A stretch of 64,000 nt of DNA from Streptomyces phaeofaciens (GCF_014648915.1 NZ_BMSA01000015.1:62001-126000); one strand, 5' to 3'; positions 8,469 through 17,098 are shown, numbered from the stretch's first letter. The notes: generated by a model from the sequence alone, not told the origin. Numbers and translations are program-made.

Positions 8469-9443
8469 TCACGCGCTTCTGCGGCGCAGTCGGCCGAGCA
8501 GGCCGCGCGCCGTCCGCTCGGGTCCGTGGTCCGGCCGGGGAGCGGACGGGGCGGGCTCCGTCGCCGCCGGGTCCTTCACGGCCGACCGTGTCACGGCCGG
8601 CGGTGCGGCGGCAGGTCGCCTGCCGGCAGGTCGTGCGAGACCCGGTCGGGTGGTCGCGCCGGTGGGCCGTGGCGCGGGCTGGTGGGCACGGGCCTCTTCC
8701 AGGGTGTGGGCCAGGTCGGACCTGAGCCAGCCGATCTCGTCGGGGTCGTCCGCCGTCGTGATCTTCTCTACGAGGTGGGCGGCCGGTGTACCCGGAGCGC
8801 TGTGGGCCGCCGGCCCGGGACGGAACCGGTTCAGGTGGGACCGTTCATAGGGGTCCTCGACGATCTCCGCGATCTGGACGGGGTCGAGGAACCCGGCCAG
8901 GGCTCCGGCGCGCTGCCAGGGGCCGTCGGCCTGGCGGAGCAGGAAGCCGAGGTGTCGTCCGCGCCAGTTCCGGGGGCGCAGGTCCAGGCCCTCCGCCAGC
9001 CGGGCCCGCATCGGCTGGGGCGTCCGCCCCTTGAGCAGTGGAGCGTTGCTCTCGTCGGCGGCGAACTGCCCCAGCTCCTCGGCCAGATAGAGCCAGACGA
9101 CGGCGCGGTAGCGGTTGAGGTAGAACCGCACGGGTACCACCGCTCCCTGCCGGGCCAGGCGGGTGAACCGGGTGGCCGGCACCTCCAGGATCGCGGCGGC
9201 GTCGCCGGTGCCGACGGCCAGGACGCTCGCGCGCAGTGCCGCGGGATGGTCGGGCCGGACGCGCAGCCGGGAGATCTCCGCACGGGCGACGCGGCGGCCC
9301 CCTCCTCCTTCGTCGGGCACGGTCGTGATGCGCCCCAGGTGGACCGCGAGATCGAACTCGCTGCGCTTCAGACCGAGTTCACGAGCCGCGCGCGTCGGCG
9401 TGAAGGTATCGGCGGACGGGTGGGTGACGGTGTTTCCGGACAT
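8469..9443 (-). CDS. DUF6397 family protein, likely DNA-binding-like fold
   Basis: A 324-aa protein whose first ~180 residues resemble two helix-turn-helix-like modules (AARELGLKRSEFDLAVHLG; then ILEVPATRFTRLARQGAVVPVRFY). About 120 proline/alanine-rich residues and a basic tail (GLLGRLRRRS) follow. This is the pattern of the DUF6397 proteins of Streptomyces, whose function is unknown. GGGGGAG six bases before the ATG supports the start. It lies downstream of the conservon on the same strand but 136 bp away with its own leader, so it may be a separate unit. Confidence 0.75.
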   Translation of the reverse strand: MSGNTVTHPSADTFTPTRAARELGLKRSEFDLAVHLGRITTVPDEGGGGRRVARAEISRLRVRPDHPAALRASVLAVGTGDAAAILEVPATRFTRLARQGAVVPVRFYLNRYRAVVWLYLAEELGQFAADESNAPLLKGRTPQPMRARLAEGLDLRPRNWRGRHLGFLLRQADGPWQRAGALAGFLDPVQIAEIVEDPYERSHLNRFRPGPAAHSAPGTPAAHLVEKITTADDPDEIGWLRSDLAHTLEEARAHQPAPRPTGATTRPGLARPAGRRPAAAPPAVTRSAVKDPAATEPAPSAPRPDHGPERTARGLLGRLRRRSA

Positions 9444-9579
9444 GGTCGGTCTCCCCCGTGGAGTGACGTGATGTGTTCGGGCCCTGACTGTCCGCAGTGG
9501 CCACGGGGAAACCGTAGCCCCTTCGCGGATCTCGTGGCGAGCCTGTGGATAACTCCACGACGGAGGAAGAAAACGCAGG

Positions 9580-9993
9580 TCAGAGGCCTGTGAGCGGATT
9601 GCGTCCAGGCTGTCGGACGTCCACCGTCAGGTGCTCGCCGACGCGGCTCACGAGCAGGGTCATCTCGTAGGCGATCTGGCCCATGTCGGCTTCCGCACCG
9701 CTGAGGACGCACAGGCAGCTTCCGGTACCGGCCGCGGTGACGAACAGCAGCGCGTCGTCGAACTCGATCATCGTCTGGCGGACCTGGCCCGCGCCGAAGT
9801 GGCGTCCGGATCCCTTGGCCAGACTGTGCAGTCCGGACGAGACCGCGGCGAGGTGCTCGGCGTCCTCCTGGCGCAGTCCGCGGCTCTGGCCCGCCACCAG
9901 CCCGTCGTTGGACAGGACCAGCGCGTGCCGGACGTGGTCGACCCGCTCGGTCAGGTCGTCCAGCAGCCAGCCCAGTCCCCGCTTCTGCCCCAT
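9580..9993 (-). CDS. Second roadblock/LC7 (CvnB-like) protein of the conservon
   Basis: A 137-aa roadblock/LC7 protein. It carries the conserved core LLDDLTERVDHVRHALVLSNDG, then EDAEHLAAVSSGLHSLAKG and RHFGAGQVRQTMIE, and is clearly paralogous to the protein at 11556-11993. In conservons, CvnB proteins bridge the sensor kinase to the small GTPase. ATG 9993 is chosen because AGGGGGACGGGAC precedes it; an earlier ATG (10071) gives an unlike N-terminus. It follows the GTPase gene by 180 bp. A conservon normally has one CvnB, so the extra copy is unusual. Confidence 0.88.
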   Translation of the reverse strand: MGQKRGLGWLLDDLTERVDHVRHALVLSNDGLVAGQSRGLRQEDAEHLAAVSSGLHSLAKGSGRHFGAGQVRQTMIEFDDALLFVTAAGTGSCLCVLSGAEADMGQIAYEMTLLVSRVGEHLTVDVRQPGRNPLTGL

Positions 9994-10173
9994 GTCCCGT
10001 CCCCCTGTGTGGCGTTCCCCGTGTGGCGCTTCCCGTGCACCCTCCGCCTCGCCGGAGGACCTGCCCACCACCCTTCCCCAGGATCGGTGGCGGCGGCAAG
10101 GAGTTCGGTGATATGGCGCGGCGGGCGTCCGCGCACGCTCGTTCGGGCGAGGCGCGGCGCCCCCGGGTGTCCG

Positions 10174-10779
10174 TCAGCTGACCGAGTCGAGCAGCCGGGC
10201 GGTGTGCATCCGTCCGGCGTACTCGACGAGCCGGATGAGCACTTCCTTCCCCGAGTCGCGGTCGCGGGCGTCGCACAGTACGACCGGGGTGCCTCCGTCG
10301 AGGTCGAGGGCGCGTGAGACCTCCTCGGCGCCGTAGGCCCGGGCGCCCTGGAAGCAGTTGACGGCGACCACGAAGGGGATGTGCCGGTGCTCGAAGTAGT
10401 CGACCGCGGGGAAACAGTCCTCCAGGCGCCGGGTGTCGGCGAGGACCACCGCGCCCAGGGCTCCCTGCGAGAGCTCGTCCCACAGGAACCAGAAGCGGTC
10501 CTGGCCCGGGGTGCCGAAGAGATAGAGGGAGAGGCCGGAACGGATGGTGATGCGGCCGAAGTCCATGGCGACGGTCGTCGTGACCTTCTGGTCGACGCCA
10601 TCGGTGTCGTCGACCAACTGGCCCGCCTCGCTGAGCAGTTCCTCGGTGCGCAGCGGTTTGATCTCGCTGACCGCGCCGACCAGGGTGGTCTTGCCCACGC
10701 CGAATCCGCCGGCGACCAGTATCTTCAGCGCCAGGGGGGCCGTGTCGCCACCGGTGGCGTCGGAGTGCTCGGAGACCAT
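10174..10779 (-). CDS. cvnD: Conservon GTPase (CvnD-like)
   Basis: A 201-aa Ras-like ATP/GTP-binding protein. The P-loop GGFGVGKTT lies at about residues 24-32, DFGRI and FGTPGQDRFWF form the switch region, and VVAVNCF is in place of the usual NKxD base-recognition motif, which is normal for CvnD proteins. In conservons the GTPase relays or gates signals from the CvnA kinase at the membrane. It is separated from the DUF742 gene by 343 bp containing a 15-bp tandem array, whereas cvn genes are normally tightly packed. It may therefore have its own promoter. Confidence 0.93.
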   Translation of the reverse strand: MVSEHSDATGGDTAPLALKILVAGGFGVGKTTLVGAVSEIKPLRTEELLSEAGQLVDDTDGVDQKVTTTVAMDFGRITIRSGLSLYLFGTPGQDRFWFLWDELSQGALGAVVLADTRRLEDCFPAVDYFEHRHIPFVVAVNCFQGARAYGAEEVSRALDLDGGTPVVLCDARDRDSGKEVLIRLVEYAGRMHTARLLDSVS

Positions 10780-11122
10780 GGATCACTTCTCTCAGGAGTG
10801 CCGGTAACGGTCGACGTCCGTAGGGGGTTGCTCGTCTCGGTGCGGTGGCGCCGCTGAGCTGCGGTGCCGGAATGCGAAGCCAGCATCATGACAACCGCGG
10901 TCCCTTTCCGAGGGGTTCGACCGCCGAATGCCCGATCTGACCGGATGCTGTCTGTTCGGTGCCCGAAGGTGCGCACGAGCCGGTACGTGGCGGGTCCGTA
11001 CGTGACGTGGTCGGTCCGTACGTGACGTGGCCGTACGTGACGTGGCCGTACGTGACGTGGCCGTACGTGACGTGGCCGTACGTGGCCGGTCCGTACGTGT
11101 TCGGGTCGGTCCGCACGTGCGC
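10780..11122. other. 343-bp intra-operon gap between the DUF742 and GTPase genes
   Basis: Besides the 15-bp array it holds no confident gene. The minus-strand 76-codon frame (11116-10886, GTG start just after the DUF742 stop) consists mostly of the repeat-derived TYGHV stretch and has no clear ribosome site. The final 20 bp before the GTPase ATG carry GAGAGAAGTGATCC as a leader. Confidence 0.6.
10996..11075. repeat. 15-bp tandem repeat array inside the conservon
   Basis: Four contiguous perfect units CCGTACGTGACGTGG (11016-11075) are preceded by a fifth unit at 10996-11010 with a 5-bp insertion. Degenerate copies lie on both sides (about 10982, 11076 and 11091). Each unit contains ACGT cores and an RTACGTGACGT run that look like repeated binding sites. 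On the minus (operon) strand a GTG-started frame at 11116-10886 would read repeated TYGHV. Confidence 0.93.
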
Positions 11123-11539
11123 CTACAGGGCCCGGAGCCCGTCGATGACCTCGCGCAGAATGCGTTCGTCGGGCAGATGCGCGGGCGGGACGGGGCGGCT
11201 GACGGTGACGCAGCCGAGTTCCAGCAGGTCGCCGAGGAGCACCCTGACCACTCCCACCGGGAGATCGGCGCCCGCCGAGAGTTCGGCGACGGACTGGGTC
11301 TCCACGCGGCACAGGCCGATCAGGGTCCGGTGTTCCGGTCCGAGCGGCATCCCTTCGATGCCGGGTGCGCCCGGGTCGAGGGTGACCAGGGCGATCAGGT
11401 CGAAGCGCACTCCGGTGGGGCCCGGCCGGGTGCGTCCGCCCGTCATGGCGTACGGGCGGACGAGGGGGCCGGCCTCGTTGTCGTACCACTGGCTGCCCGG
11501 GTCGTGCGGGGCGCCGGTCGTGTCCTCGGTCATCTGCAC
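11123..11539 (-). CDS. cvnC: DUF742 protein (CvnC-like)
   Basis: A 138-aa winged-helix-like DUF742 protein. It has the family order of GPLVRPYAMTGGRTRP, FDLIALVTL, LCRVETQSVAELSAGADLPVGVVRVLLGDLLE-type helices and the end RILREVIDGLRAL. In conservons CvnC is a partner between CvnB and the GTPase. It lies 16 bp downstream of the first roadblock gene, so the two are co-transcribed. Confidence 0.93.
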   Translation of the reverse strand: MQMTEDTTGAPHDPGSQWYDNEAGPLVRPYAMTGGRTRPGPTGVRFDLIALVTLDPGAPGIEGMPLGPEHRTLIGLCRVETQSVAELSAGADLPVGVVRVLLGDLLELGCVTVSRPVPPAHLPDERILREVIDGLRAL

Positions 11540-11555
11540 GGATCGCTCTCTCGCC

Positions 11556-11993
11556 TCATCCGGCGGCGGGTGGGCGCGCGCCGAGGCGCGGCGGTGTGAA
11601 GAGGTGCTCGCCGACCCGCTTGACCAGCCGTGCCATCTCGTACGCGACCAGGCCGATGTCCGCGGTCACGGCGGTGAGGAGGGCGAGGCAGGAGCCGTCG
11701 CCCGCGGCGGCCACGAACAGGAAGCCCTCGTCCATCTCGACCATCGTCTGGCGCACGCCGCCGGCGCCGAAGTGCCGGCCCGTGCCCTTGGCGAGGCTGT
11801 GGAAGCCGGAGGCGACGGCGGCCAGGTGTTCGGCGTCCTCCCTGCTGAGACCGGTGGAGGCGCCGACGGCGAGGCCGTCGTTGGACAGGACGACGGCGTG
11901 GCGTACCTCGCTCACGCGCGTCACCAGATCGTCCAGCAGCCAGTCCAGTTCGCCGGACCGCTGGGCGGACCTCGTGCTCGGGTCATGGATCAT
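11556..11993 (-). CDS. cvnB: Roadblock/LC7 protein (CvnB-like)
   Basis: A 145-aa roadblock/LC7 protein (LDWLLDDLVTRV, HAVVLSNDGLAVG, EDAEHLAAVASGFHSLAKG, VGEHLFTPPR end). Its ATG overlaps the kinase stop by 4 bp, the usual CvnA-CvnB coupling. It likely forms a dimeric platform between the sensor kinase and the GTPase. A close paralogue is encoded at 9580-9993 at the far end of the operon, which raises the possibility of a heterodimer. Confidence 0.95.
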   Translation of the reverse strand: MIHDPSTRSAQRSGELDWLLDDLVTRVSEVRHAVVLSNDGLAVGASTGLSREDAEHLAAVASGFHSLAKGTGRHFGAGGVRQTMVEMDEGFLFVAAAGDGSCLALLTAVTADIGLVAYEMARLVKRVGEHLFTPPRLGARPPAAG

Positions 11994-14509
11994 GCGGGGT
12001 CTCCTTCGCTGCTGTCTCTTCGCGGTGCGGGATCCGGCGTGGTACCGCGGCCGGGTCGCCTGCCGCCACCGCGTGCCCAGCCGTCGCGGTAGGCGGTCAT
12101 GCGGTCCCGTACGAGTTCGGGGGTGCGCCGCTCGTCGTCGCTCGGGGTGGACGGCCGGGCCGGTTCGTCGGGGGGCCGGCGGCGCAGTTGGGGGGCGAGG
12201 CTCGCCTGCCGTACCCGGCGCGGGAGGTCGTCCGATCCGTCGGAGTCGTCCGGGGGGCGGTGCAGGCGCAAGGTGGTGACTCCCGGGGGTGGTGGGGTGT
12301 CGGCGGCCGCCGGTTCGGCGGCGGCCCGGGCGGGGGGTACCAGCGCGGGGCGGTCGGCGGCGACGGGGACGGCCTCCCGGTGCCGGTCGGGGGCGGGCAC
12401 GCGCGCGTAGGCGCGTTCGGTGATCTGCTCGGGTTCGGCCGGCTCCTGGGCGGAACGTTCCGGCGGGCCGCTGTGCAGGAGGGCCGTCGGCAGCAGGACG
12501 ACCGCTGTGGTGCCGCCGTAGGGCGAGGTCCGCAGATGCACCTTGACGCCGTGCCGGGCGGCGAGCCTGCTGACCACGAACAGGCCGAGCCGGTCGCTGT
12601 CGAACAGGTCGAGGGCTTCGGACTGGGCGATGCGCCGGTTGGCCTCGGCGAGGGTGTCCTTGCCCATGCCCAGGCCGCGGTCCTCGACCTCGACGGCGTA
12701 TCCGTTGCCCACGGGTTCGCCGGTGATGCGCACACGCGTGTGCGGGGGTGAGAACTGAGCCGCGTTCTCGACGAGTTCGGCGAGCAGGTGGGTGAGGTCG
12801 GCGACGGCGGCGCCGACGACGGCCGCCTCGGGGAGCTGGCGTACCTCCACGCGCGCGTAGTCCTCGACCTCGGAGACGGCGGCGCGCACGACGTTGGTCA
12901 GGGACACCGGGATGCGCCAGGCCCGGCCGGGGGCCGCTCCGGAGAGGATGATCAGGCTCTCGGCGTGGCGGCGCATACGGGTGGTGAGGTGGTCGAGGCG
13001 GAAGAGGTCGCTCAGCTCGTTCGGGTCGTCGGAGCGGCGTTCCATGCTGTCGAGCAGGCTCAGTTGGCGGTGCACGAGGATCTGGCTGCGCCGGGCGAGG
13101 TTGACGAACACGCCGGAGATGCCGCTGGCGAGTTCGGCGCGTTCCACGGCGGCCCGCAGGGCGGCGCGGTGCACGGTGGTGAGGGCTTCGGCGACCTGGC
13201 CCGTCTCGTCCTCCGCCGCCGGTCCCGGCGGGGCCTCGGCGCTGATGTCGATCTCGTCCCCCGTACGCAGTTTCCGCATGGCTTCCGGGAGTTTGCGGCG
13301 GGCGATCTCCAAGGCGACGTTGCGCAGGCTGACCAGCTCGACGACGAGGGCCCGGCCGATGCGCACGGAGATGACGAGCGAGGCGGCCACGGCGGCGAGG
13401 CCGAACAGGACCGCGGCACCGGCCGGGGTGAGCAGGCCGCGGGTGAACGGGTCGGCGCGGTCGGCGACTTCGCGGCCGGCGTCGGCCTCGATGGTCCGCA
13501 TGCCGTCCTGCACGCGCGTGTGGGCCGGGTCCCAGGTGGCCGCCGGGGCCGCGTCGACCGCCCGTGCGCCGGCGCCGCGGGCCAGCACCTTGTCCTCGGC
13601 CGCGGCCAGAGAGGCGTAGGCGCTGCCTTCCGCGAGGCGCTGCCAGGCGGTGCGTTCGGGGCCGCGCAGGTCCGCGACGGCCGACTCGGTCAGGGCGCGG
13701 CGTGTGTCGACGGCTCCGGTGAACAGCCGCAGGCGCTCCCCGTCGAGTCGGCCGGCCAGGCGCGCGCCGTCGAGGACGACGTCCTCCTGGGCGAGCGACT
13801 CGCCCGCGCGGGAGAATTCGAGGAGTACGCGCGCGTCGGAGCCGAGTTCGGCGTCCTGGATGCCGGAGAGCGCTCCGCCGACCGAGAAGGCGGCCGAGAT
13901 CGTCCGCGTGTACCGGCCGTAGGTCTCCTCCCAGCCGGCGCCGCCGTCGAGGACCGAGGTCCGCAGGGCGCGCAGTCCTTCGGCCCCGGAGACGAACGCC
14001 TCGAGCCGCCGGGAGACTCCGGGGGGCAGTTCCTGACCGTCGGCGACGGTGCCGTCACCGAGCCGGAGTGCGGCCACGGCGGCGTCCGTGCGGTCGGCGA
14101 GGGACTTCAGGTCGCCGTCCTGCCCGGCGGCCGGTTCGGTGGCGTACCGCACGGCTGCCGCCCGTTCGGTCTGCAGGGCGGCGACCGCGGCCGCGACGGG
14201 GGTGCGGACCTGTGAGTCCACGCGTTGCAGCTGGCGCAGCCGGGAGATGTCCTGGGCGGTGCTGACCGTGGCGTACGCCCACAGTGCCAGCAGGGAGACG
14301 ACCGGCACCATCAGCAGGCAGACGATCTTGGCGCGCACGGTGCGCGGACGGATCCGGCGGCGTCCCGCCCGCGCGGGGGGCGGGTCGGCGGGGCCGCCCG
14401 TCCGCTCGTCCGGCCCCTCGTGGGCGGGTGGTCCGGCGTGGGCGCGACGCCCGCGCACGGGGGGCGGCGTCTCGGCGCCGGCCGTCGGGGTCCTCCGGGG
14501 TGTACGCAT
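11990..14509 (-). CDS. cvnA: Conservon sensor histidine kinase with nitrate/nitrite-sensing-type ectodomain (CvnA-like)
   Basis: An 839-aa membrane kinase. After a proline-rich cytosolic start, helix 1 is IVCLLMVPVVSLLALWAY. A ~300-residue extracytoplasmic helical NIT-type sensor domain follows, then helix 2 (AAVLFGLAAVAASLVISV) and a HAMP-like linker. The dimerisation segment contains LFRLDHLTTRMRRHAESL, followed by an HATPase_c domain (LVENAAQFSPP N-box, EDRGLGMG G-box). The last ~200 residues are disordered and proline/arginine-rich. The start at 14509 is taken because GCGAGGAGGCC precedes it; a GTG at 14560 has no ribosome site and lies in repeated sequence. Its ligand is unknown. Confidence 0.9.
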   Translation of the reverse strand: MRTPRRTPTAGAETPPPVRGRRAHAGPPAHEGPDERTGGPADPPPARAGRRRIRPRTVRAKIVCLLMVPVVSLLALWAYATVSTAQDISRLRQLQRVDSQVRTPVAAAVAALQTERAAAVRYATEPAAGQDGDLKSLADRTDAAVAALRLGDGTVADGQELPPGVSRRLEAFVSGAEGLRALRTSVLDGGAGWEETYGRYTRTISAAFSVGGALSGIQDAELGSDARVLLEFSRAGESLAQEDVVLDGARLAGRLDGERLRLFTGAVDTRRALTESAVADLRGPERTAWQRLAEGSAYASLAAAEDKVLARGAGARAVDAAPAATWDPAHTRVQDGMRTIEADAGREVADRADPFTRGLLTPAGAAVLFGLAAVAASLVISVRIGRALVVELVSLRNVALEIARRKLPEAMRKLRTGDEIDISAEAPPGPAAEDETGQVAEALTTVHRAALRAAVERAELASGISGVFVNLARRSQILVHRQLSLLDSMERRSDDPNELSDLFRLDHLTTRMRRHAESLIILSGAAPGRAWRIPVSLTNVVRAAVSEVEDYARVEVRQLPEAAVVGAAVADLTHLLAELVENAAQFSPPHTRVRITGEPVGNGYAVEVEDRGLGMGKDTLAEANRRIAQSEALDLFDSDRLGLFVVSRLAARHGVKVHLRTSPYGGTTAVVLLPTALLHSGPPERSAQEPAEPEQITERAYARVPAPDRHREAVPVAADRPALVPPARAAAEPAAADTPPPPGVTTLRLHRPPDDSDGSDDLPRRVRQASLAPQLRRRPPDEPARPSTPSDDERRTPELVRDRMTAYRDGWARGGGRRPGRGTTPDPAPRRDSSEGDPA

Positions 14510-14552
14510 GGCCTCCTCGCTCGGAAGGGGTTCGGGGGCGGATCGTCCGGTC

Positions 14553-14679
14553 CGGCTCACACGGTCCGGTTCACTCGGTGCGGCTCACTCGGTGCGGCTC
14601 ACCGTGCTTGCTCGGTCGGTGCGGCTCGGTGGGGCGGCTCGGTCTGTGCGCCTGGCTCGGCGCGGCTCACACGGTCCGG
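14553..14679. repeat. Imperfect repeats between the conservon and the MHYT gene
   Basis: A 17-bp perfect direct repeat CGGCTCACACGGTCCGG occurs at 14553-14569 and 14663-14679. Between the copies are several imperfect units of CGGTGCGGCTCACT. The right copy covers the stop codon of the MHYT gene, so the left copy looks like a duplicated gene end. The segment separates the MHYT gene from the conservon kinase on the same strand. Confidence 0.8.
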
Positions 14680-15461
14680 GCCTGCGGGCGGCCGGTGGAG
14701 CCCTCCCCCGGCTGCTGGGCCGAGGCGGATGCCGCGCGTTCCCCCGTGGTGGGCGACAGGGCGACGAAGGCCGAGGTCAGGAAGAGGTAGGACCCGAGGC
14801 CGACGGCGAGGGGGAAGATGAACTGCATCGCCGTGGCCCCGGGCAGCGCCACGCCGGAGGGGGTGACGCGCACGCCCACGGCGAACATTCCGGTGTAGTG
14901 CATGCTGCTGACCGCGGCTCCCATGACGAGGGAGGCGACGGTGACCGCGACCGGCGACTTGATGTTGAGCGCCGCCCACAGGGCCGCGGTGGCCGCGACG
15001 ACCGCGATCAGGACGGACAGCGCGACGAGCGTGGGGTCGTAGGTCACGGCGCCGTGCAGCCGGACCGCGGCCATGCCCAGGTAGTGCATGCTCGCCACGC
15101 CCAGCCCGGTGGTGAGCCCGCCGACGAACAGGGCGCGGGTGCGGTCGCGGCCGTAGCCGACGGCGAAGACGCCGGCGCAGACGACGGCCATGGCGACGAG
15201 CAGGCTGAGCACGGTCAGCGGCACGTCGTAGCGGATGTCGGTGCCGCTGACGGCGAAACCGAGCATGGCCACGAAGTGCATGGTCCAGATACCGGTCCCG
15301 ATCGCCGAGGCGGCGGTGATGAGCCAGTTGCGGCGGGAGCGCCCGGTGGCACCGAGGGCGCGCACGGTGCAGCGCAGCCCGAGGGCTGCGCCGATGCAGG
15401 CCATCGCGTACGACAGCACGGGGGTCAGCCAGCCGAAGGCGGCGTGGTCCAGGTGTCCCAT
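14667..15461 (-). CDS. MHYT-domain integral membrane sensor
   Basis: A 264-aa seven-helix protein with three MHYT motifs: MHFVAM, MHYLGM and MHYTGM. In this family each lies near the outer face of a helix and is thought to bind copper or sense a small gas. There is no GGDEF or EAL output domain; a short ~35-aa cytosolic tail (QQPGEGSTGRPQ) is all that follows. It lies directly upstream of the conservon kinase on the same strand, which suggests it may feed that pathway, though the ~155-bp repeat-rich gap allows separate control. The ATG at 15461 is chosen; a GTG two codons earlier is possible. Confidence 0.92.
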   Translation of the reverse strand: MGHLDHAAFGWLTPVLSYAMACIGAALGLRCTVRALGATGRSRRNWLITAASAIGTGIWTMHFVAMLGFAVSGTDIRYDVPLTVLSLLVAMAVVCAGVFAVGYGRDRTRALFVGGLTTGLGVASMHYLGMAAVRLHGAVTYDPTLVALSVLIAVVAATAALWAALNIKSPVAVTVASLVMGAAVSSMHYTGMFAVGVRVTPSGVALPGATAMQFIFPLAVGLGSYLFLTSAFVALSPTTGERAASASAQQPGEGSTGRPQARTV

Positions 15462-15604
15462 GGCCACGGGACGCTAGTGGGGGCACAGAAGCACACAGGG
15501 GGCGCATTTCGAAAGGTGATGGAATCTGACGCAGAAATGCACCGAACCGATCACCCCACGCTCGAACATGTGCGCAGCGACGTCGTCCGTGTCGGTGAGG
15601 GATC

Positions 15605-16213
15605 ATGCGGAACATGAGCGACCACCACACACACGTCCAGGAGTTCTTCACCGCCCGCGCGGCGGACTGGGACAGCCGGTTCCCCGACGACGGTCCCGCC
15701 TACGCGGCCGCGGTCGCCGGCCTCGGCCTGCGCGCGGGGGACCGGGTGCTGGACGCCGGCTGCGGCACCGGACGGGCCCTGACGCCGCTGCGTGCCGCCG
15801 TGGGGCCCTCGGGAGTGGTCCTCGGGGTGGATCTGACCCCGGCCATGCTGCGGGCCGCCGTACAGGCCGGACGGGACCGGGACGGGCGGCTGCTGCTCGC
15901 CGACGTGGCCGCGCTGCCCCTGCGCTCCGCCGCGCTCGACGCCGTGTTCGGGGCGGGGCTCGTCTCCCATCTGCCGGACCCCGCCGAGAATCTGCGGGAG
16001 TTGGCGCGGGTGGTGCGCCCCGGCGGCACGCTGGCGCTGTTCCACCCGATCGGCAGGGCGGCCCTCGCGGCCCGCCAGGGCCGGCGGATCACCCCGGAGG
16101 ACCTGCGCGCGGAGCCGAACCTCCGTCCCCTGCTGGCCGGTTCCGGCTGGCGCATGACGTCGTACGTCGACGAGGACACCCGCTTCCTCGCCCTCGCCGT
16201 ACGCGAGGGCTGA
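15605..16213 (+). CDS. Class I SAM-dependent methyltransferase
   Basis: A 202-aa Methyltransf_11-type protein. Motif I is VLDAGCGTGRAL, the acidic residue of motif II is in VVLGVDLTPAM, and later motifs are GAGLVSHLPDPAENLRELARVVRPGGTL in outline. It should transfer methyl groups from S-adenosylmethionine to an unknown substrate. GAGGG ends five bases before the ATG; a second ATG three codons on is an alternative start. Its end nearly meets the end of the convergent hydrolase gene, leaving room for no terminator. Confidence 0.9.
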   Translation: MRNMSDHHTHVQEFFTARAADWDSRFPDDGPAYAAAVAGLGLRAGDRVLDAGCGTGRALTPLRAAVGPSGVVLGVDLTPAMLRAAVQAGRDRDGRLLLADVAALPLRSAALDAVFGAGLVSHLPDPAENLRELARVVRPGGTLALFHPIGRAALAARQGRRITPEDLRAEPNLRPLLAGSGWRMTSYVDEDTRFLALAVREG

Positions 16214-16217
16214 GGGC

Positions 16218-16973
16218 TCACACCGCTCCGGCGACCGCCTTCACGAAGGCGTCGGGGTTGTCGAACATGATGTTGTGCCCGGCGTCCGGCACCGTCACCA
16301 CCCGCACGCCCGACGCCTCCAGGGCCTCCGCGCCGTCGAGTTCACCGCTGCGGGCGCCCTGGAGGTAGACGCGCTCGACGGGCAGCCCGGTCAGGATCTC
16401 GCGCATGATCGGGTCGGAGCCGCGCCGGAGCCCGACCGCGGTGCGGTGCAGGGCGCGCGGGTCGGCCAGCCGCATGGTCGCGGCCCACAGCGGGCCCACC
16501 CGGTCGAGTACGCGCGCGTACTCGCCGTCCAGGAACTCCTCCTCCGTGAAGGAGGCGATGCCGCTGCTGCCGGCGGTCGGCGGCGGGAACGGGTCGAGGT
16601 TGGCCTCGGTCAGGACGAGGCGGCGGACCAGGTCCGGCCGGCAGTGGGCCAGGACGACGGCCACCGAACCGCCCATGCTGTGGCCGACGAGTTCGGCGCC
16701 GGTCACCCGTGCCGCGTCCAGCGCGGCCGCCAGGGCGTCGGCGTGCTCCTCCAGCGTGTATCCGAAGTTCTCGGGGCGGTCGCTGATGCCGTGCCCGGGA
16801 AGGTCGACGAACAGACTGCGCCGACCGGCGAGTTCGGGCCGGGCCGCCACATGCGCGTGATAGACCGCCGAGGCCGCCCCCAGCCCGTGCACATACACGC
16901 GCGCGGGTTCCGCGCCCGGCGTCTCCGTCCAGCGCACCCGGCTTCCGCATCCGTCGAACTCGACCTGCCGCAT
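16218..16973 (-). CDS. Alpha/beta-fold hydrolase
   Basis: A 251-aa alpha/beta hydrolase. The oxyanion loop is YVHGLGAAS, the nucleophile elbow is GHSMGGSVAVVLAH (Ser of GHSMGG), FVDLPGHGISDRP is the usual early loop, and the C-terminal VVTVPDAGHNIMFDNP supplies the catalytic His. The start is fixed by AGGAGG seven bases before ATG 16973; longer frames upstream run through the regulatory region. It is transcribed divergently from a PadR regulator across a palindromic segment, so it is probably the target of that regulator. Substrate is unknown. Confidence 0.92.
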   Translation of the reverse strand: MRQVEFDGCGSRVRWTETPGAEPARVYVHGLGAASAVYHAHVAARPELAGRRSLFVDLPGHGISDRPENFGYTLEEHADALAAALDAARVTGAELVGHSMGGSVAVVLAHCRPDLVRRLVLTEANLDPFPPPTAGSSGIASFTEEEFLDGEYARVLDRVGPLWAATMRLADPRALHRTAVGLRRGSDPIMREILTGLPVERVYLQGARSGELDGAEALEASGVRVVTVPDAGHNIMFDNPDAFVKAVAGAV

Positions 16974-17061
16974 CGCTTCCTCCTCAGCACACCCACGCAC
17001 TCGGCACCGGCACGGGCGCCGGCACCCGCTCGCGGCTCCGGCACTCGGTTCGGTACACGAC

Positions 17062-17098
17062 AATACCTCGATGCCGATGTATTGCGTCAAGGAGGTAT
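17062..17098. promoter_or_regulatory. Candidate PadR operator between hydrolase and regulator genes
   Basis: ATACCTC (17063-17069) and GAGGTAT (17092-17098) form a perfect inverted repeat. A third half-site, GTATT (17079-17083), pairs with AATAC (17062-17066) over 12 bases. The element lies ~90 bp upstream of the hydrolase ATG and ~60 bp upstream of the regulator ATG, as expected for a shared autoregulatory operator of a PadR repressor. Confidence 0.5.

Noticed and set aside
10886..11116. 76-codon frame with TYGHV repeats in the conservon gap
   Set aside because: Mostly the translation of the 15-bp repeat; it has no ribosome site and no conserved ends.
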